64,000 bases of DNA, from positions 1 to 64,000 of the forward strand of contig NZ_BJTV01000019.1 in NCBI RefSeq assembly GCF_007176755.1, in the 5' to 3' direction. The translations under genes were made by a program, and so were the position numbers. The stretch comes from Streptomyces sp. 1-11. Its GTDB lineage: Bacteria; Actinomycetota; Actinomycetes; Streptomycetales; Streptomycetaceae. Position 1 is the stretch's first letter, and every line of letters begins with the position of its first letter. The notes beneath the pieces are model-generated. The model did no database searches. It had not been told where the DNA came from and worked only from the letters and a program-made list of their open reading frames with translations. Of this stretch, positions 33,763-42,798 are shown piece by piece.

Positions 33763-34275
33763 CTAGTCCCAGGCCTCGTGGCACAGGCCCGCGATGTCGG
33801 GGGCGGTCACCCCGTCGGCGCTGCGGCACAGTTGGCGCATTTGCCGGGGGTAGGGCAGCGGGTGGACGCGGGGTGTGCGCACGGCGGGGTGCCGCTTCCT
33901 CGGGCCGGTGTGCCGCGTCCTCGCGTGCGGGTGCGGCCGTCGCCGCGGGGCCGGGTGGACGCGTGGCGCCGGCGGCGTCCGGACAACGGCTGTGCGGGGC
34001 CGCCGGGTTGGAGCCACGGGAGCCGGGGGCCGGTGCCGGTGCGGGCGACCGGCCTTCGGGGTGTGCCGCGTCCGGTCGGGTCCGGTCCGTACCAGGGCGG
34101 ACCGCGCCGGGGGCGGTGTCGCGGGCATCGGCGCCTTCGGTCCGTCCGGAGCGAGCGAAGCCCTTACGCCCGGGGTGCGGCCGTCGGCGGGCGGTGAGCC
34201 TGCCGTCATCACGGTGGTGCAGCCCGTGACGCCCAGCAGCATCAGGAGGAGCACGGTCAGAGAGCGAGGAGACAC
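33763..34275 (-). CDS. Pro/Arg/His-rich lipoprotein
   Basis: A 170-residue product with a lipoprotein signal (SPRSLTVLLLMLLGVTGC; lipobox VTGC). The mature part is a long low-complexity stretch rich in Pro, Arg, His and Thr, followed by a compact C-terminal segment 'MRQLCRSADGVTAPDIAGLC' with two cysteines. Such C-terminal modules follow disordered linkers in several Streptomyces surface proteins. The basic linker may cross the peptidoglycan. GTG 34275 lacks a clear ribosome site, so the start is uncertain. Function unknown. Confidence 0.65.
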   Translation of the reverse strand: MSPRSLTVLLLMLLGVTGCTTVMTAGSPPADGRTPGVRASLAPDGPKAPMPATPPPARSALVRTGPDRTRHTPKAGRPHRHRPPAPVAPTRRPRTAVVRTPPAPRVHPAPRRRPHPHARTRHTGPRKRHPAVRTPRVHPLPYPRQMRQLCRSADGVTAPDIAGLCHEAWD

Positions 34276-34600
34276 CGGCCCACTGTGCTGCACCGCGGGC
34301 TTCCGGCGGGCGGGACCACGCGGCCCTTCACCGCAAGGTGGGACGGGGCGGGGAGCGGCTGACGTCGCGGTGTGCCACCGTGACCGGTCGCGTGGCGGTG
34401 ACTGTGCGACCGTTCGCCGGGGCAGCGGGAGTCGGCCCTGCCGGATGCGGCCCCGGCGGCCGCGGCCAGGACCGGATCGTCCGTCATCGTCGTCTCCGGC
34501 CGGCTGCTTCCGCGGGCCGGATTCGGACACCTGGCCACCGGGCCATGTACCGTCGCTACGGTCGTTCCTTTCCTTACGCGCGAGACAGGAAGGCGATTTC

Positions 34601-36229
34601 GTGGCCGAACTGCGCCTGGGACCACTGCTGAGGTGCACCGAGGGCTCGTCCGCCACGGTGTGGGTCGAGACCGGGGAGCCCTGCACGGTGGAGGTGCGCT
34701 GCTCCGACGGGGCGGCTGGCACGGCCCCCACCTTCCAGGTGGCCGGACACCATTACGCGCTCGTCACGGTGAGCGGACTGCGCCCCGACGACTCCCCCAG
34801 CTACGAGGTCTTCCTGGACGACTCCCGGGTGTGGCCCCTCTCCGATCCCCGCTTCCCGCCCTCCGTCATCCGTTCACCGGGCACCGGCGACGCCGTGCGG
34901 GTCACCTTCGGCTCGTGCCGCTGGGCCGCGCCCCCGGCCGACGGCAAGGATCCGGTCGGCCCCGACGCCCTCGACACCCTAGCCGCCCGTCTGATTGCCG
35001 ACCCCGAGGCCGAACGCCCGGACGTGCTCCTGCTGTTGGGTGACCAGATCTACGCGGACGAGACCTCCGCGCGCACCCGGCGCTGGCTGGCCGGCCGCCG
35101 CGATCTCGACAAGCCGCCCGGCGGTCAGGTCGCGGACTACGAGGAGTACTGCCACCTCTACTACGAATCCTGGCTCGACCCGGAGGTCCGCTGGCTGCTG
35201 TCCACCGTGCCCAGCTTCATGATCTTCGACGACCACGACATCGTGGACGACTGGAACACCTCCGCCGCCTGGCTCGCGGACATGCGCACCACCGACTGGT
35301 GGCAGGAGCGGCTGGTGAGCGGCCTGATGTCCTACTGGGTCCACCAGCACCTGGGCAACCTCGCGCCGGCCGAACTGGCCAAGGACCCCACCTGGGCCGC
35401 CGTGCACGCCGAGCAGGACGGCACCGCCGCGGTGCGGGCCCTGGCCGAGCGGGCCGACGCCGATTCCGCCTCGGTCCGCTTCAGCTACCGTCGGGACTTC
35501 GGCGGGGTCAGGGTCGTGATGGTGGACTCCCGGGCCGCGCGGGTCCTCGCCGAGGACCGCCGGGCCATGCTCGACCCGGGTGAGGACGCCTGGCTGCGCG
35601 AACAGATACAGGCCGACGAGGGGACGTACGACCACCTGCTGATCGGCACCTCGCTGCCCTGGCTCCTGCCGCACCTGGTGCACGACACCGAGGGCTGGGA
35701 CGCGGCTCTGTGCGCCGGAGAACGCGGTGAGCGCTGGGCGCGCTTCGGGGAGTGGCTGCGCCGCGCAGCCGACCTGGAGCACTGGGCGGCCTTCCCCCGC
35801 TCCTTCGCCGGTCTCGCCGACCTGATCGCCGAGACCGGGGCCGCCCCGGCCGCCCCGGCGACCGTGTGCGTGCTGTCCGGCGACGTCCACCACGGTTATC
35901 TCGCCGAGGCGTCGTGGCCGTCCGGCGGCCCGCGTCCTCCCGTCTTCCAGCTCACCTGCTCGCCCGTGCATAACTCGGTGCCCCTGATGATGCGGCTCGG
36001 GTTCCGCTTCGGCTGGAGCGCCCCGGCCCGGCTGCTGGGCCGTCTGCTGGCCCGGCACGGCCGCTCTCCCCGGCCGCCGGTCACCTGGCGCAAGCAGGGC
36101 GGCCCCTGGTTCGGCAACCAGCTCATGACCCTGACCCTGCGCGGCCGCTCGGCCCGCCTTCGTCTGGAGCTCACCACCCCGGACGCGACGCTGCGGACCG
36201 TGCACGAGTCCGCCCTGACCGGCCGTTAG
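34601..36229 (+). CDS. PhoD-like metallophosphatase
   Basis: A 542-residue protein of the alkaline phosphatase D family without a signal peptide. Metal-site motifs appear in order: 'FGSCRW', 'LLLLGDQIYAD', 'FMIFDDHDIVDDWN', 'VVMVDSRAAR' and 'LSGDVHHGYLAEA'. Family members hydrolyse phosphodiesters or monoesters; this cytoplasmic branch is less studied than exported PhoD. GTG 34601 has GGAAGG eight bases upstream. It is convergent with the BTAD regulator gene. Confidence 0.9.
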   Translation: MAELRLGPLLRCTEGSSATVWVETGEPCTVEVRCSDGAAGTAPTFQVAGHHYALVTVSGLRPDDSPSYEVFLDDSRVWPLSDPRFPPSVIRSPGTGDAVRVTFGSCRWAAPPADGKDPVGPDALDTLAARLIADPEAERPDVLLLLGDQIYADETSARTRRWLAGRRDLDKPPGGQVADYEEYCHLYYESWLDPEVRWLLSTVPSFMIFDDHDIVDDWNTSAAWLADMRTTDWWQERLVSGLMSYWVHQHLGNLAPAELAKDPTWAAVHAEQDGTAAVRALAERADADSASVRFSYRRDFGGVRVVMVDSRAARVLAEDRRAMLDPGEDAWLREQIQADEGTYDHLLIGTSLPWLLPHLVHDTEGWDAALCAGERGERWARFGEWLRRAADLEHWAAFPRSFAGLADLIAETGAAPAAPATVCVLSGDVHHGYLAEASWPSGGPRPPVFQLTCSPVHNSVPLMMRLGFRFGWSAPARLLGRLLARHGRSPRPPVTWRKQGGPWFGNQLMTLTLRGRSARLRLELTTPDATLRTVHESALTGR

Positions 36230-36265
36230 GGCCGTCGAGGTCCGCGCTGTCCTCGTCCCGCCCGG

Positions 36266-38338
36266 TCACCGCTCCTGCGTCCCGTCCTCCGCGGCAGGCT
36301 CCGTGGATACCGGGGTGTGGACGCCGAGCGCGGCGTCGGCGGCGTTGAGGTGCCGGGCGACCGGGCCGAAGGAGATCAGGCCGCTGCCGGCGCCGGCGGA
36401 CTCGGCTGCGGCGGCGGCGAGTTCGTCGCGGGCCCGGCGCAGGACCGGCAGGTGCCGGACGGAGGCCGCCGCGCGGGCGAGGACGCACCACAGCGCCTCC
36501 TGGAGGTGGTCGTGCGGTGGGCGTGGGGCCTTCGTGAGCGCCTGGCGGGCCTGGCCGGTGGCGCCGGCGGCGGCCAGCAGCAGGGGGTCGAGCCAGGGTC
36601 GGTAGGGGCCGGCGTCGAGGTGGGCGAAGTCGTCGGGGTCGGGCAGGGCGTCGCCCCGCATGGCCGGGACCAGCGCGACGAGGGCGGCCGCGCCCCGGGT
36701 GAAGCCGGGCATGCCGCAGTCGGCGGTCTCCGCGAGGACCCGCGCGTACGCGGCGCGGGCGGCCTGCCAGCCGTCGGTCTCGCAGAGGCGCAGCGCCCGG
36801 TACCAGGCGGTGAACACCGCGGCGAGCGGCCGTTCGTTGCGGTGGGCGAGCCGGTCGATCTCCTCCGCCTGCGCGTCCCCGGCAGCGAGGTCGCCGAGTC
36901 CGGCCAGGGCCTGGAGACGGATCAGGCGTCCCAGTACCTCGTGGCCGGGGAGTTGGTGCTCGACGGCCAGCCGGGTCAGTTCGGCGCCGAGGGCGTCGCG
37001 GCGGGCAGCCGATCCGCAGGCGTCGAAGGACTGCATGAAGGCGCCGTTGAGGGCGAACGCGAGCAGCGCGGGGTCCTGGAGGCGGCGGGCGAGGCGGACG
37101 GCCTCGTCGGCGGCGTGCCGGGCACGCGACCGCCACGGTTCGGCGGCGGGCGCCTCGGCCGCCCGGGGAACGGGCGCGTCCGCGGTGGCGTCGCCGCGTG
37201 ATTCGACCGCGACGACCGACAGCAGCCGGGCGCGCAGGGCGGGCGGTCCGTCCGGGCCGAGCCGGGCGGCGGCCCGGGCCGCGGCGCGGGCGAGCTCGGC
37301 GGCGCCCGCGGGGTCGTCGGCGCGGGTCCACACCGCCGGGACGTCGTAGGCGCCGATGATCCTGGCGGCCAGTTCGTCGTCCCCGGTCGTCTCGGCCGCC
37401 GCGACCAGGTCCCGGCGGTGTTCGCGTGCCTCTTCCAGGCCGTCGGCGCCGGTCACCGCGAGGTCGCGCAGCAGGCCGGCGGTGGCGTGCAGGCGGGCCC
37501 GGGCCCGGGCGGGCACCGAGCGGTCCCAGGCGGCGGCCGCGCGGTCCCAGACGCTGTCCGCCGCACCGGCCGGCTCGGACGCGGGGCCGTTGGCGCCGCT
37601 GAGGATACGGGCCTCGGCACGCGCCAGCGCGGCTCCGGTGCCGGGGCCGTAGACGCCGGTGAGGGCCTGGTGTGCGCGTCTCAGCGTGTCCAGGGCCTCA
37701 CCGCGGCGCCCGGAGCGGTCCAGCGCGGTGGCCAGCAGCACCCAGCCGTCCTCCCGGCCGGGGTGTGCGGTGACGTGGGCGCGCAGGTCGGCGACGGCGT
37801 CCCGGGCGGCGCCGGTGGCCAGCAGGGCGTCGGCGCGCCGTTCGACGGCGTCGAGGCGCAGGGCCTCCAGCCGTGCCTGTTCGGCGGCGGCCCACGCGGC
37901 CGTGGGGAAGTCGGCGAGGACCGGCCCGCGCCAGTGGGCGAGCGCCTCCTCCCACAGGGCGACCGCCGCGTGCGGCGGGGCTTCGGCGGCCCGTGCGGCG
38001 GTGTCCTCGAACCGCCAGGCGTCGACCGTGTCGCGTGCGGCGCGCAGGACGTAGCCGGGACCGTCGGTGACCAGCAGCCCGGACGGCCGGCGGGGAGGCC
38101 GTGCGGGTTCCAGGGCGCGGCGCAGCGCCGCGACGAAGGTGCGGACCGCGCCGATCGCGCCGGTCGGGGGTTCGTCCTCCCACAGGTCCGTCACGAGCCG
38201 GGCCACCGGCACCACCCGGCCCCGGGCGATCAGGAGCCGGCCGAGGACCTCCCGGTGCCGGGGCGCGCCGAGCGGGAGCGGGGTGCCGTCGGAGTTCCAG
38301 GCGGCCACCGGTCCCAGCAGTCCGAACTCCACGCCCAC
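36266..38338 (-). CDS. BTAD/AfsR-SARP-type regulator without ATPase domain
   Basis: About 690 residues. The N-terminus is an OmpR-like winged helix (GLLGPVAAWNSDGTPLPLGA; 'VPVARLVTDLWEDEPP'), followed by a bacterial transcriptional activator domain (about residues 100-245, 'ALWEEALAHWRGPVLADFPT'), then a long all-helical C-terminal half of TPR-like repeats with no NB-ARC Walker motifs. Regulators of this type activate secondary-metabolite or morphological genes. GTG 38338 is chosen because AAGGGA lies seven bases upstream; an ATG at 38392 gives 18 extra basic residues. No target is apparent nearby. Confidence 0.85.
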   Translation of the reverse strand: MGVEFGLLGPVAAWNSDGTPLPLGAPRHREVLGRLLIARGRVVPVARLVTDLWEDEPPTGAIGAVRTFVAALRRALEPARPPRRPSGLLVTDGPGYVLRAARDTVDAWRFEDTAARAAEAPPHAAVALWEEALAHWRGPVLADFPTAAWAAAEQARLEALRLDAVERRADALLATGAARDAVADLRAHVTAHPGREDGWVLLATALDRSGRRGEALDTLRRAHQALTGVYGPGTGAALARAEARILSGANGPASEPAGAADSVWDRAAAAWDRSVPARARARLHATAGLLRDLAVTGADGLEEAREHRRDLVAAAETTGDDELAARIIGAYDVPAVWTRADDPAGAAELARAAARAAARLGPDGPPALRARLLSVVAVESRGDATADAPVPRAAEAPAAEPWRSRARHAADEAVRLARRLQDPALLAFALNGAFMQSFDACGSAARRDALGAELTRLAVEHQLPGHEVLGRLIRLQALAGLGDLAAGDAQAEEIDRLAHRNERPLAAVFTAWYRALRLCETDGWQAARAAYARVLAETADCGMPGFTRGAAALVALVPAMRGDALPDPDDFAHLDAGPYRPWLDPLLLAAAGATGQARQALTKAPRPPHDHLQEALWCVLARAAASVRHLPVLRRARDELAAAAAESAGAGSGLISFGPVARHLNAADAALGVHTPVSTEPAAEDGTQER

Positions 38339-38502
38339 GGCACGGTCCCTTCGCGGGCGGCGCCGTCCCCGGGTTGCCGCGTGTCCACTCATCGATCGCT
38401 GATCCGGGGCCCCCAGTCTGGGGGGCGTCCCCGATCATCCCGGACCTCCGAGGTCGGAGCCGGTCCGGGAGGTCCACTCTGCCACGAGCCACAGGAGTCG
38501 CC

Positions 38503-39384
38503 GTGACACACCCGAGCATCCCCGGATTCGCCGAGCACCGTGTGCAGGTCGACGACGGTGTCACGCTGAACGCCGCCGTCGGCGGCGCCGGCAGTCCCGT
38601 CGTGCTGCTGCACGGTTTCCCGCAGACCCACCTGATGTGGCGGCACGTCGCCGCCGACCTCGCCGCCGACCACACGGTCATCTGTCCCGACCTGCGTGGC
38701 TACGGCGCCAGCGACAAGCCCGTGGATAGCGGGCCTGACACCTACTCCAAGCGGACCATGGCCCGGGACGTCGTCCGCCTCGCCGCCGCGCTGGGACACG
38801 ACCGCTTCACCCTGGCCGGTCACGACCGCGGCGCCTTGGTCGCCTTCCGCGCCGCGATGGACCACCCCGAGGCGGTGGCCCGCGCGCTGTTCCTCGACGT
38901 CCTGCCGACCCTCGACATGTGGGACGCCCTGCACGGGGTGTCCGCCGCGGTCGGCTTCCACCTCTACCTCATGGCCCAGCCCGCGGGCCTGCCCGAGCGG
39001 ATGATCCAGGCGTCCGCCGACGCCTTCTTCGCCCATTTCCTCGACGCCTGGGCCAACGCGCCGCACGCGATACCGGCCGAGATCCGCGAGCACTACCTCG
39101 CCGCGTCGGCGGCGGCCGTGCCCTCCATCGTGGCCGACTACCGCGCCTCCGCCGGCGCGGACGTCGAGCACGACACCGCCGACCGGCAGGCCGGCAACCG
39201 GCTGGCGATGCCGGTGACGGTCCTGCAGCAGGACTGGGGTGCCGCGCTCGGCTACCACGCCCAGGGCCTGTGGAGCGCCTGGGCCGGCGACCTGCGCCAC
39301 CGCACGGTCTCCTGCGGCCACTTCATGGCCGAGGAGGATCCCGACCTGATCGCCGGCGAGATCCGGTCCCTCGCCGGCCGCTGA
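38503..39384 (+). CDS. Alpha/beta hydrolase of the haloacetate dehalogenase/epoxide hydrolase type
   Basis: A 293-residue alpha/beta hydrolase. Elements: oxyanion 'LLHGFPQTHLMW', 'CPDLRGYGASDKP', nucleophile elbow 'AGHDRGALVAFR' with Asp108, and a C-terminal 'CGHFMAEEDP' with the catalytic His. It resembles fluoroacetate dehalogenase, but the second carboxylate-binding Arg is replaced by Leu112 and the halide-pocket Trp by Leu154 (His153 is kept), so the true substrate probably differs. GTG 38503 has an AGGAG site. The gene is divergent from the BTAD regulator, which could control it. Confidence 0.85.
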   Translation: MTHPSIPGFAEHRVQVDDGVTLNAAVGGAGSPVVLLHGFPQTHLMWRHVAADLAADHTVICPDLRGYGASDKPVDSGPDTYSKRTMARDVVRLAAALGHDRFTLAGHDRGALVAFRAAMDHPEAVARALFLDVLPTLDMWDALHGVSAAVGFHLYLMAQPAGLPERMIQASADAFFAHFLDAWANAPHAIPAEIREHYLAASAAAVPSIVADYRASAGADVEHDTADRQAGNRLAMPVTVLQQDWGAALGYHAQGLWSAWAGDLRHRTVSCGHFMAEEDPDLIAGEIRSLAGR

Positions 39385-39518
39385 CCCACCGCGCGCTTCC
39401 GCTTCCTCCTTCCGGGCCGGGCACAAGAAAAGGGGCGCGGTCGCTGCGGTGCAGCGCTCCGGCAACGTCACTGCGATCCCTGTTCAGGCCGGTTTCGCCG
39501 CGGTCACCGGACACCCGA

Positions 39519-39548
39519 GCGGGCCCCGCTGCTGTCAGCGGGGCCCGC
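39519..39548. terminator. 12-bp hairpin between convergent genes
   Basis: GCGGGCCCCGCT and AGCGGGGCCCGC form a perfect 12-bp stem with a GCTGTC loop, 26 bp beyond the stop of the FdhF-like gene. Confidence 0.8.
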
Positions 39549-39573
39549 CGGGGTGCGGCCTCGTCGGTTTCGG

Positions 39574-41886
39574 TCAGACGGGTGCCGGCCGGGACCGGTC
39601 GCCCGCGGGATCGAGGCGGACGACGATGCCCTTCGACGTGGGCTGGTTGCTCATGTCGGCGACGCTGTCGAGCGGCACCAGGACGTTCGTCTCCGGGTAG
39701 TAGGCGGCGGCCGACCCCTTGGCCGCCGGGTAGGACACCACCTCGAAGTTCTCGGCCCGGCGCTCGGTGCCGTCCTCCCACACGCTCACCAGGTCCACGC
39801 GATCGCCCTGGGCGAGGCCGAGTTCGGACAGGTCGGCCGGGTTGACGAGGACCACGTGGCGGCTGCCGTGGATGCCGCGGTAGCGGTCGTTGTTGGTGTA
39901 CGGGACGGTGTTCCACTGGTCGTGCGAGCGCAAGGTCTGCAGCAGCAGGTGACCCTCGGGTGCCCGGGGGACCACCCGCTCGTTGCAGGTGAACCGGGCC
40001 TTGCCGGTCTCGGTCCGGAACACGCCCTCGTTGACCGGGTTGGGCAGCTGGAAGCCTCCCGGACGGGTCACCCGGGCGTTGAAGTCGTGGAAGCCCGGCA
40101 CGATCCGGGAGATGCTGTCGCGGATGGTGTTGTAGTCGCCCTCGAACTTGGCCCAGGGGATGTCCTTCTCACCGTCGACGCTCAGCCGGGCGAGCCGGCA
40201 CAGGATGGCGACCTCGCTCAGCAGCACGGGCGAGGCCGGTTCGAGCCGACCCCGGGAGGTGTGCACCTCGCTCATGGAGTTCTCGACGGTGACGAACTGC
40301 TCGCCGTCGGCCTGGACATCACGCTCGGTGCGCCCCAGCGTCGGCAGGATCAGGGCGGTGTCGCCGCAGACGGTGTGCGAGCGGTTGAGCTTGGTGGAGA
40401 TGTGGGCGGTCAGCCGGCACGACCGCATCGCCTTCTCGGTGACCTCGCTGTCGGGCGCCGCGCGCACGAAGTTCCCGGCCAGGGCGAGGAAGACCTTGAC
40501 GCGACCCTCCAGCATCGCCTTGATCGAGTTCACCGAGTCCAGGCCGTGCGGGCGCGGCGGATCGAAGCCGAACTCCTTCTGGAGCGCGTCCAGGAAGGTG
40601 TCCGGCATCTGCTCCCAGATGCCCATGGTGCGGTCGCCCTGGACGTTGCTGTGACCGCGCACCGGGCAGGCGCCCGTGCCGGCGCGCCCCAGATTGCCCC
40701 GCAGCATCAGGAAGTTGACGATCTCGCGGATGGTGGGCACGCCGTGCTTGTGCTGGGTGATGCCCATCGCCCAGCACACGACGACGCGTTCGCTCGTCAG
40801 GACCTCGTCACGGACCTTCTCGATCTCCTCGCGGTTCAGTCCCGTCGCCGCGTGCACGTCGTCCCAGTCGACGGCGCGGGCGTGCCGGGCGAACTCCTCG
40901 AAACCGGAGGTGTGGGCTTTGATGAAGTCGTGGTCGAGGACGGTGCCGGGACGCGCGTCCTCCGCCTCCAGCAACAGCCGGTTCAGTGCCTGGAACAGGG
41001 CGAGGTCCCCGCCCGGCTTGATGTGCAGGAAGCGGTCGGCGATCTGGGTGCCCCGCCCCACGACCCCACGCGGCTTCTGCGGGTTCTTGAAGCGTCGCAG
41101 CCCCGCCTCCGGCAACGGGTTCACGGCCACGATGCGGCCGCCGTTGCGCTTGGCCTCCTCCAGGGCCGAAAGCTGGCGCGGGTGGTTGCTGCCCGGGTTC
41201 TGCCCCACCAGGAAGATCAGGTCCGCGTGGTGGAGGTCGTCGAGACTCACGGTGCCCTTGCCGACGCCCAGCGTCTCGTTCAGGGCGAAGCCGCTGGACT
41301 CGTGGCACATGTTGCTGCAGTCGGGCAGGTTGTTGGTGCCCAGAGCGCGGGCGAAGAGCTGGAAGACGAAGGCCGCCTCGTTGCTGGCCCGGCCGGAGGT
41401 GTAGAAGACCGCCTCGTCGGGCGAGTCCAGCCCCTTGAGTTCCTGCGCGAGGACGCCCAGGGCGTCGTTCCAGCCGATGGGCTCGTAGTGGTCCGAACCG
41501 GGCCGTTTGATCATCGGCTCGGTGAGCCGGCCCTGCTGGTTGAGCCACATGTCGGAGCGGGCGGCCAGCTCGGACACGCTGTGCTCACGGAAGAAGTCGG
41601 CGGTGATCCGGCGCGTCGTGGCCTCGTCGTTGATGTGCTTGGCGCCGTTCTCGCAGTACTCGTTGCGATGGCGCCGGCCCGGAGCGGGGTCCGCCCACGC
41701 GCAGCCGGGGCAGTCGATCCCGCCCACCTGGTTCATGGTGAGCAGGTCGACGCCGGTCTTGCGCGGGGAGGTCTGCTCCAGGGAGTACTCCAGCGCGTGC
41801 GCGACGGCGGGAACCCCGGCCGCCCACTTCTTCGGCGGTGTCACGGAGAGGGAGGTATCCGGCTCCTCACCGGGCGGGTTCTGCAT
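39574..41886 (-). CDS. FdhF/YdeP-family molybdopterin oxidoreductase
   Basis: A 770-residue molybdopterin-guanine-dinucleotide enzyme of the FdhF/YdeP family, related to formate dehydrogenase alpha subunits. The N-terminal 'GIDCPGCAWADPAP' is the family's Cys-rich signature. Cofactor-binding motifs include 'FYTSGRASNEAAFVFQLFAR', 'SNMCHESSGFAL', 'VGQNPGSNHPRQL', and the C-terminal 'LQTLRSHDQWNTVPYTNNDR'. The enzyme's substrate is not established; YdeP in E. coli is linked to acid resistance. It lies 36 bp downstream of the SRPBCC gene and is probably co-transcribed with it. No FdhD homologue is present in the window. Confidence 0.9.
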   Translation of the reverse strand: MQNPPGEEPDTSLSVTPPKKWAAGVPAVAHALEYSLEQTSPRKTGVDLLTMNQVGGIDCPGCAWADPAPGRRHRNEYCENGAKHINDEATTRRITADFFREHSVSELAARSDMWLNQQGRLTEPMIKRPGSDHYEPIGWNDALGVLAQELKGLDSPDEAVFYTSGRASNEAAFVFQLFARALGTNNLPDCSNMCHESSGFALNETLGVGKGTVSLDDLHHADLIFLVGQNPGSNHPRQLSALEEAKRNGGRIVAVNPLPEAGLRRFKNPQKPRGVVGRGTQIADRFLHIKPGGDLALFQALNRLLLEAEDARPGTVLDHDFIKAHTSGFEEFARHARAVDWDDVHAATGLNREEIEKVRDEVLTSERVVVCWAMGITQHKHGVPTIREIVNFLMLRGNLGRAGTGACPVRGHSNVQGDRTMGIWEQMPDTFLDALQKEFGFDPPRPHGLDSVNSIKAMLEGRVKVFLALAGNFVRAAPDSEVTEKAMRSCRLTAHISTKLNRSHTVCGDTALILPTLGRTERDVQADGEQFVTVENSMSEVHTSRGRLEPASPVLLSEVAILCRLARLSVDGEKDIPWAKFEGDYNTIRDSISRIVPGFHDFNARVTRPGGFQLPNPVNEGVFRTETGKARFTCNERVVPRAPEGHLLLQTLRSHDQWNTVPYTNNDRYRGIHGSRHVVLVNPADLSELGLAQGDRVDLVSVWEDGTERRAENFEVVSYPAAKGSAAAYYPETNVLVPLDSVADMSNQPTSKGIVVRLDPAGDRSRPAPV

Positions 41887-41922
41887 CGCTTGGCCTTTCT
41901 CTTGCCGTGTGCGGTACGCGGG

Positions 41923-42543
41923 TCAGCCGACGGGCCACTGGGCGACACGGCTCCTGGGCGGTTCCGGGGAGTCGTGCTGAACCCGGCCGTTGCGGATGGT
42001 GCCGCGCCAGGCGCCGCCCTCCTGACCCAGCCCTTCGATGAAGTGCTTGAAGCTCACCAGTTCCCCGCGCACCAGTCGCGCGGTCAGCCCCACGACCCTG
42101 GACGAGCGGGTGAGGACCTTCGCGGCCCCCTGCGGCTGGAGGAGCATCCGGACGGTGATCGCGGTGCCACCGGACTCCGTCGGCCTGAACTCGATCTCGC
42201 CCTGGTGGGTGGGGTGCTGCTCCAGGCCACGCCAGGCCAGGTAGGCGTCCGGGTCCTGTTCCACGATCTCGACCGCGAAACGGTGGCGCAGGGGGCCGTA
42301 GCCGATGGTCCACGCGGTGACGGTGGGCCTGATCTGCTCGACGTCGCGCACCGCGGTCGAGAAGCGCGGGAACGTCTTGAACTGCGTCCACTGGTTGTAG
42401 GCCGTGCGGACCGGCACCGCGACCTCGACCGTCTCCTCGACGTGCCGCTCGCGCAGCGGACGGCGGCGTGTGACGCCGTCGCCGTCGGAGCGCATGTCCG
42501 GGGTGTTCGGCACGGCCTGCCCACCGTCGTCTTCGTGCGCCAT
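41923..42543 (-). CDS. SRPBCC-family protein paired with the FdhF-like enzyme
   Basis: A 206-residue protein with an acidic N-terminus and a polyketide-cyclase/coenzyme-Q-binding type SRPBCC fold ('VEETVEVAVPVRTAYNQWTQ', 'FPRFSTAVRDVEQI', 'DPDAYLAWRGLEQHPTHQGE', 'FKHFIEGLG'). The second of two adjacent ATGs (42543) has AAGGA at a good distance. As the first gene of a two-gene unit with the molybdoenzyme, it may help that enzyme or handle a shared lipid or quinone ligand. That role is inference from position. Confidence 0.85.
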   Translation of the reverse strand: MAHEDDGGQAVPNTPDMRSDGDGVTRRRPLRERHVEETVEVAVPVRTAYNQWTQFKTFPRFSTAVRDVEQIRPTVTAWTIGYGPLRHRFAVEIVEQDPDAYLAWRGLEQHPTHQGEIEFRPTESGGTAITVRMLLQPQGAAKVLTRSSRVVGLTARLVRGELVSFKHFIEGLGQEGGAWRGTIRNGRVQHDSPEPPRSRVAQWPVG

Positions 42544-42798
42544 CATGGTCCTTCTTCCGATGAGGGAGCCGGGCATCGTGAGACCCGGCCCTCCCCTTGT
42601 GGGGCAGGGCATCTCTCCCAGTTCCCCGATCACGGGTTTCGAGTCACCCGACCTCGTAGGCGTCCTGGACGGCCCCCGAGCGGGAGAAGGGCCCGGGCCC
42701 GGCTCTACGGCCGCGGAGGCGCTTCGCGCCGGCGCGCGTCGTGGGCCCCGTTGAACGGCATGCCGTGAGATGCCCGGCACTTCGTTGTCAGGCAATGG
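42544..42798. other. 255-bp intergenic region
   Basis: Holds the upstream region of the SRPBCC gene. The only structure noticed is a 12-bp palindrome ACGGCATGCCGT at 42755-42766. No gene is seen. Confidence 0.4.

Noticed and set aside
39430..39520. Small GC-rich hairpins that might be a riboswitch
   Set aside because: They lie downstream, not upstream, of the molybdoenzyme gene on its strand, so a control role on it is unlikely.
39553..42768. A 1071-codon open frame on the plus strand
   Set aside because: It is the exact antisense of the FdhF-like and SRPBCC genes, which have clear family motifs; the plus-strand translation has none.
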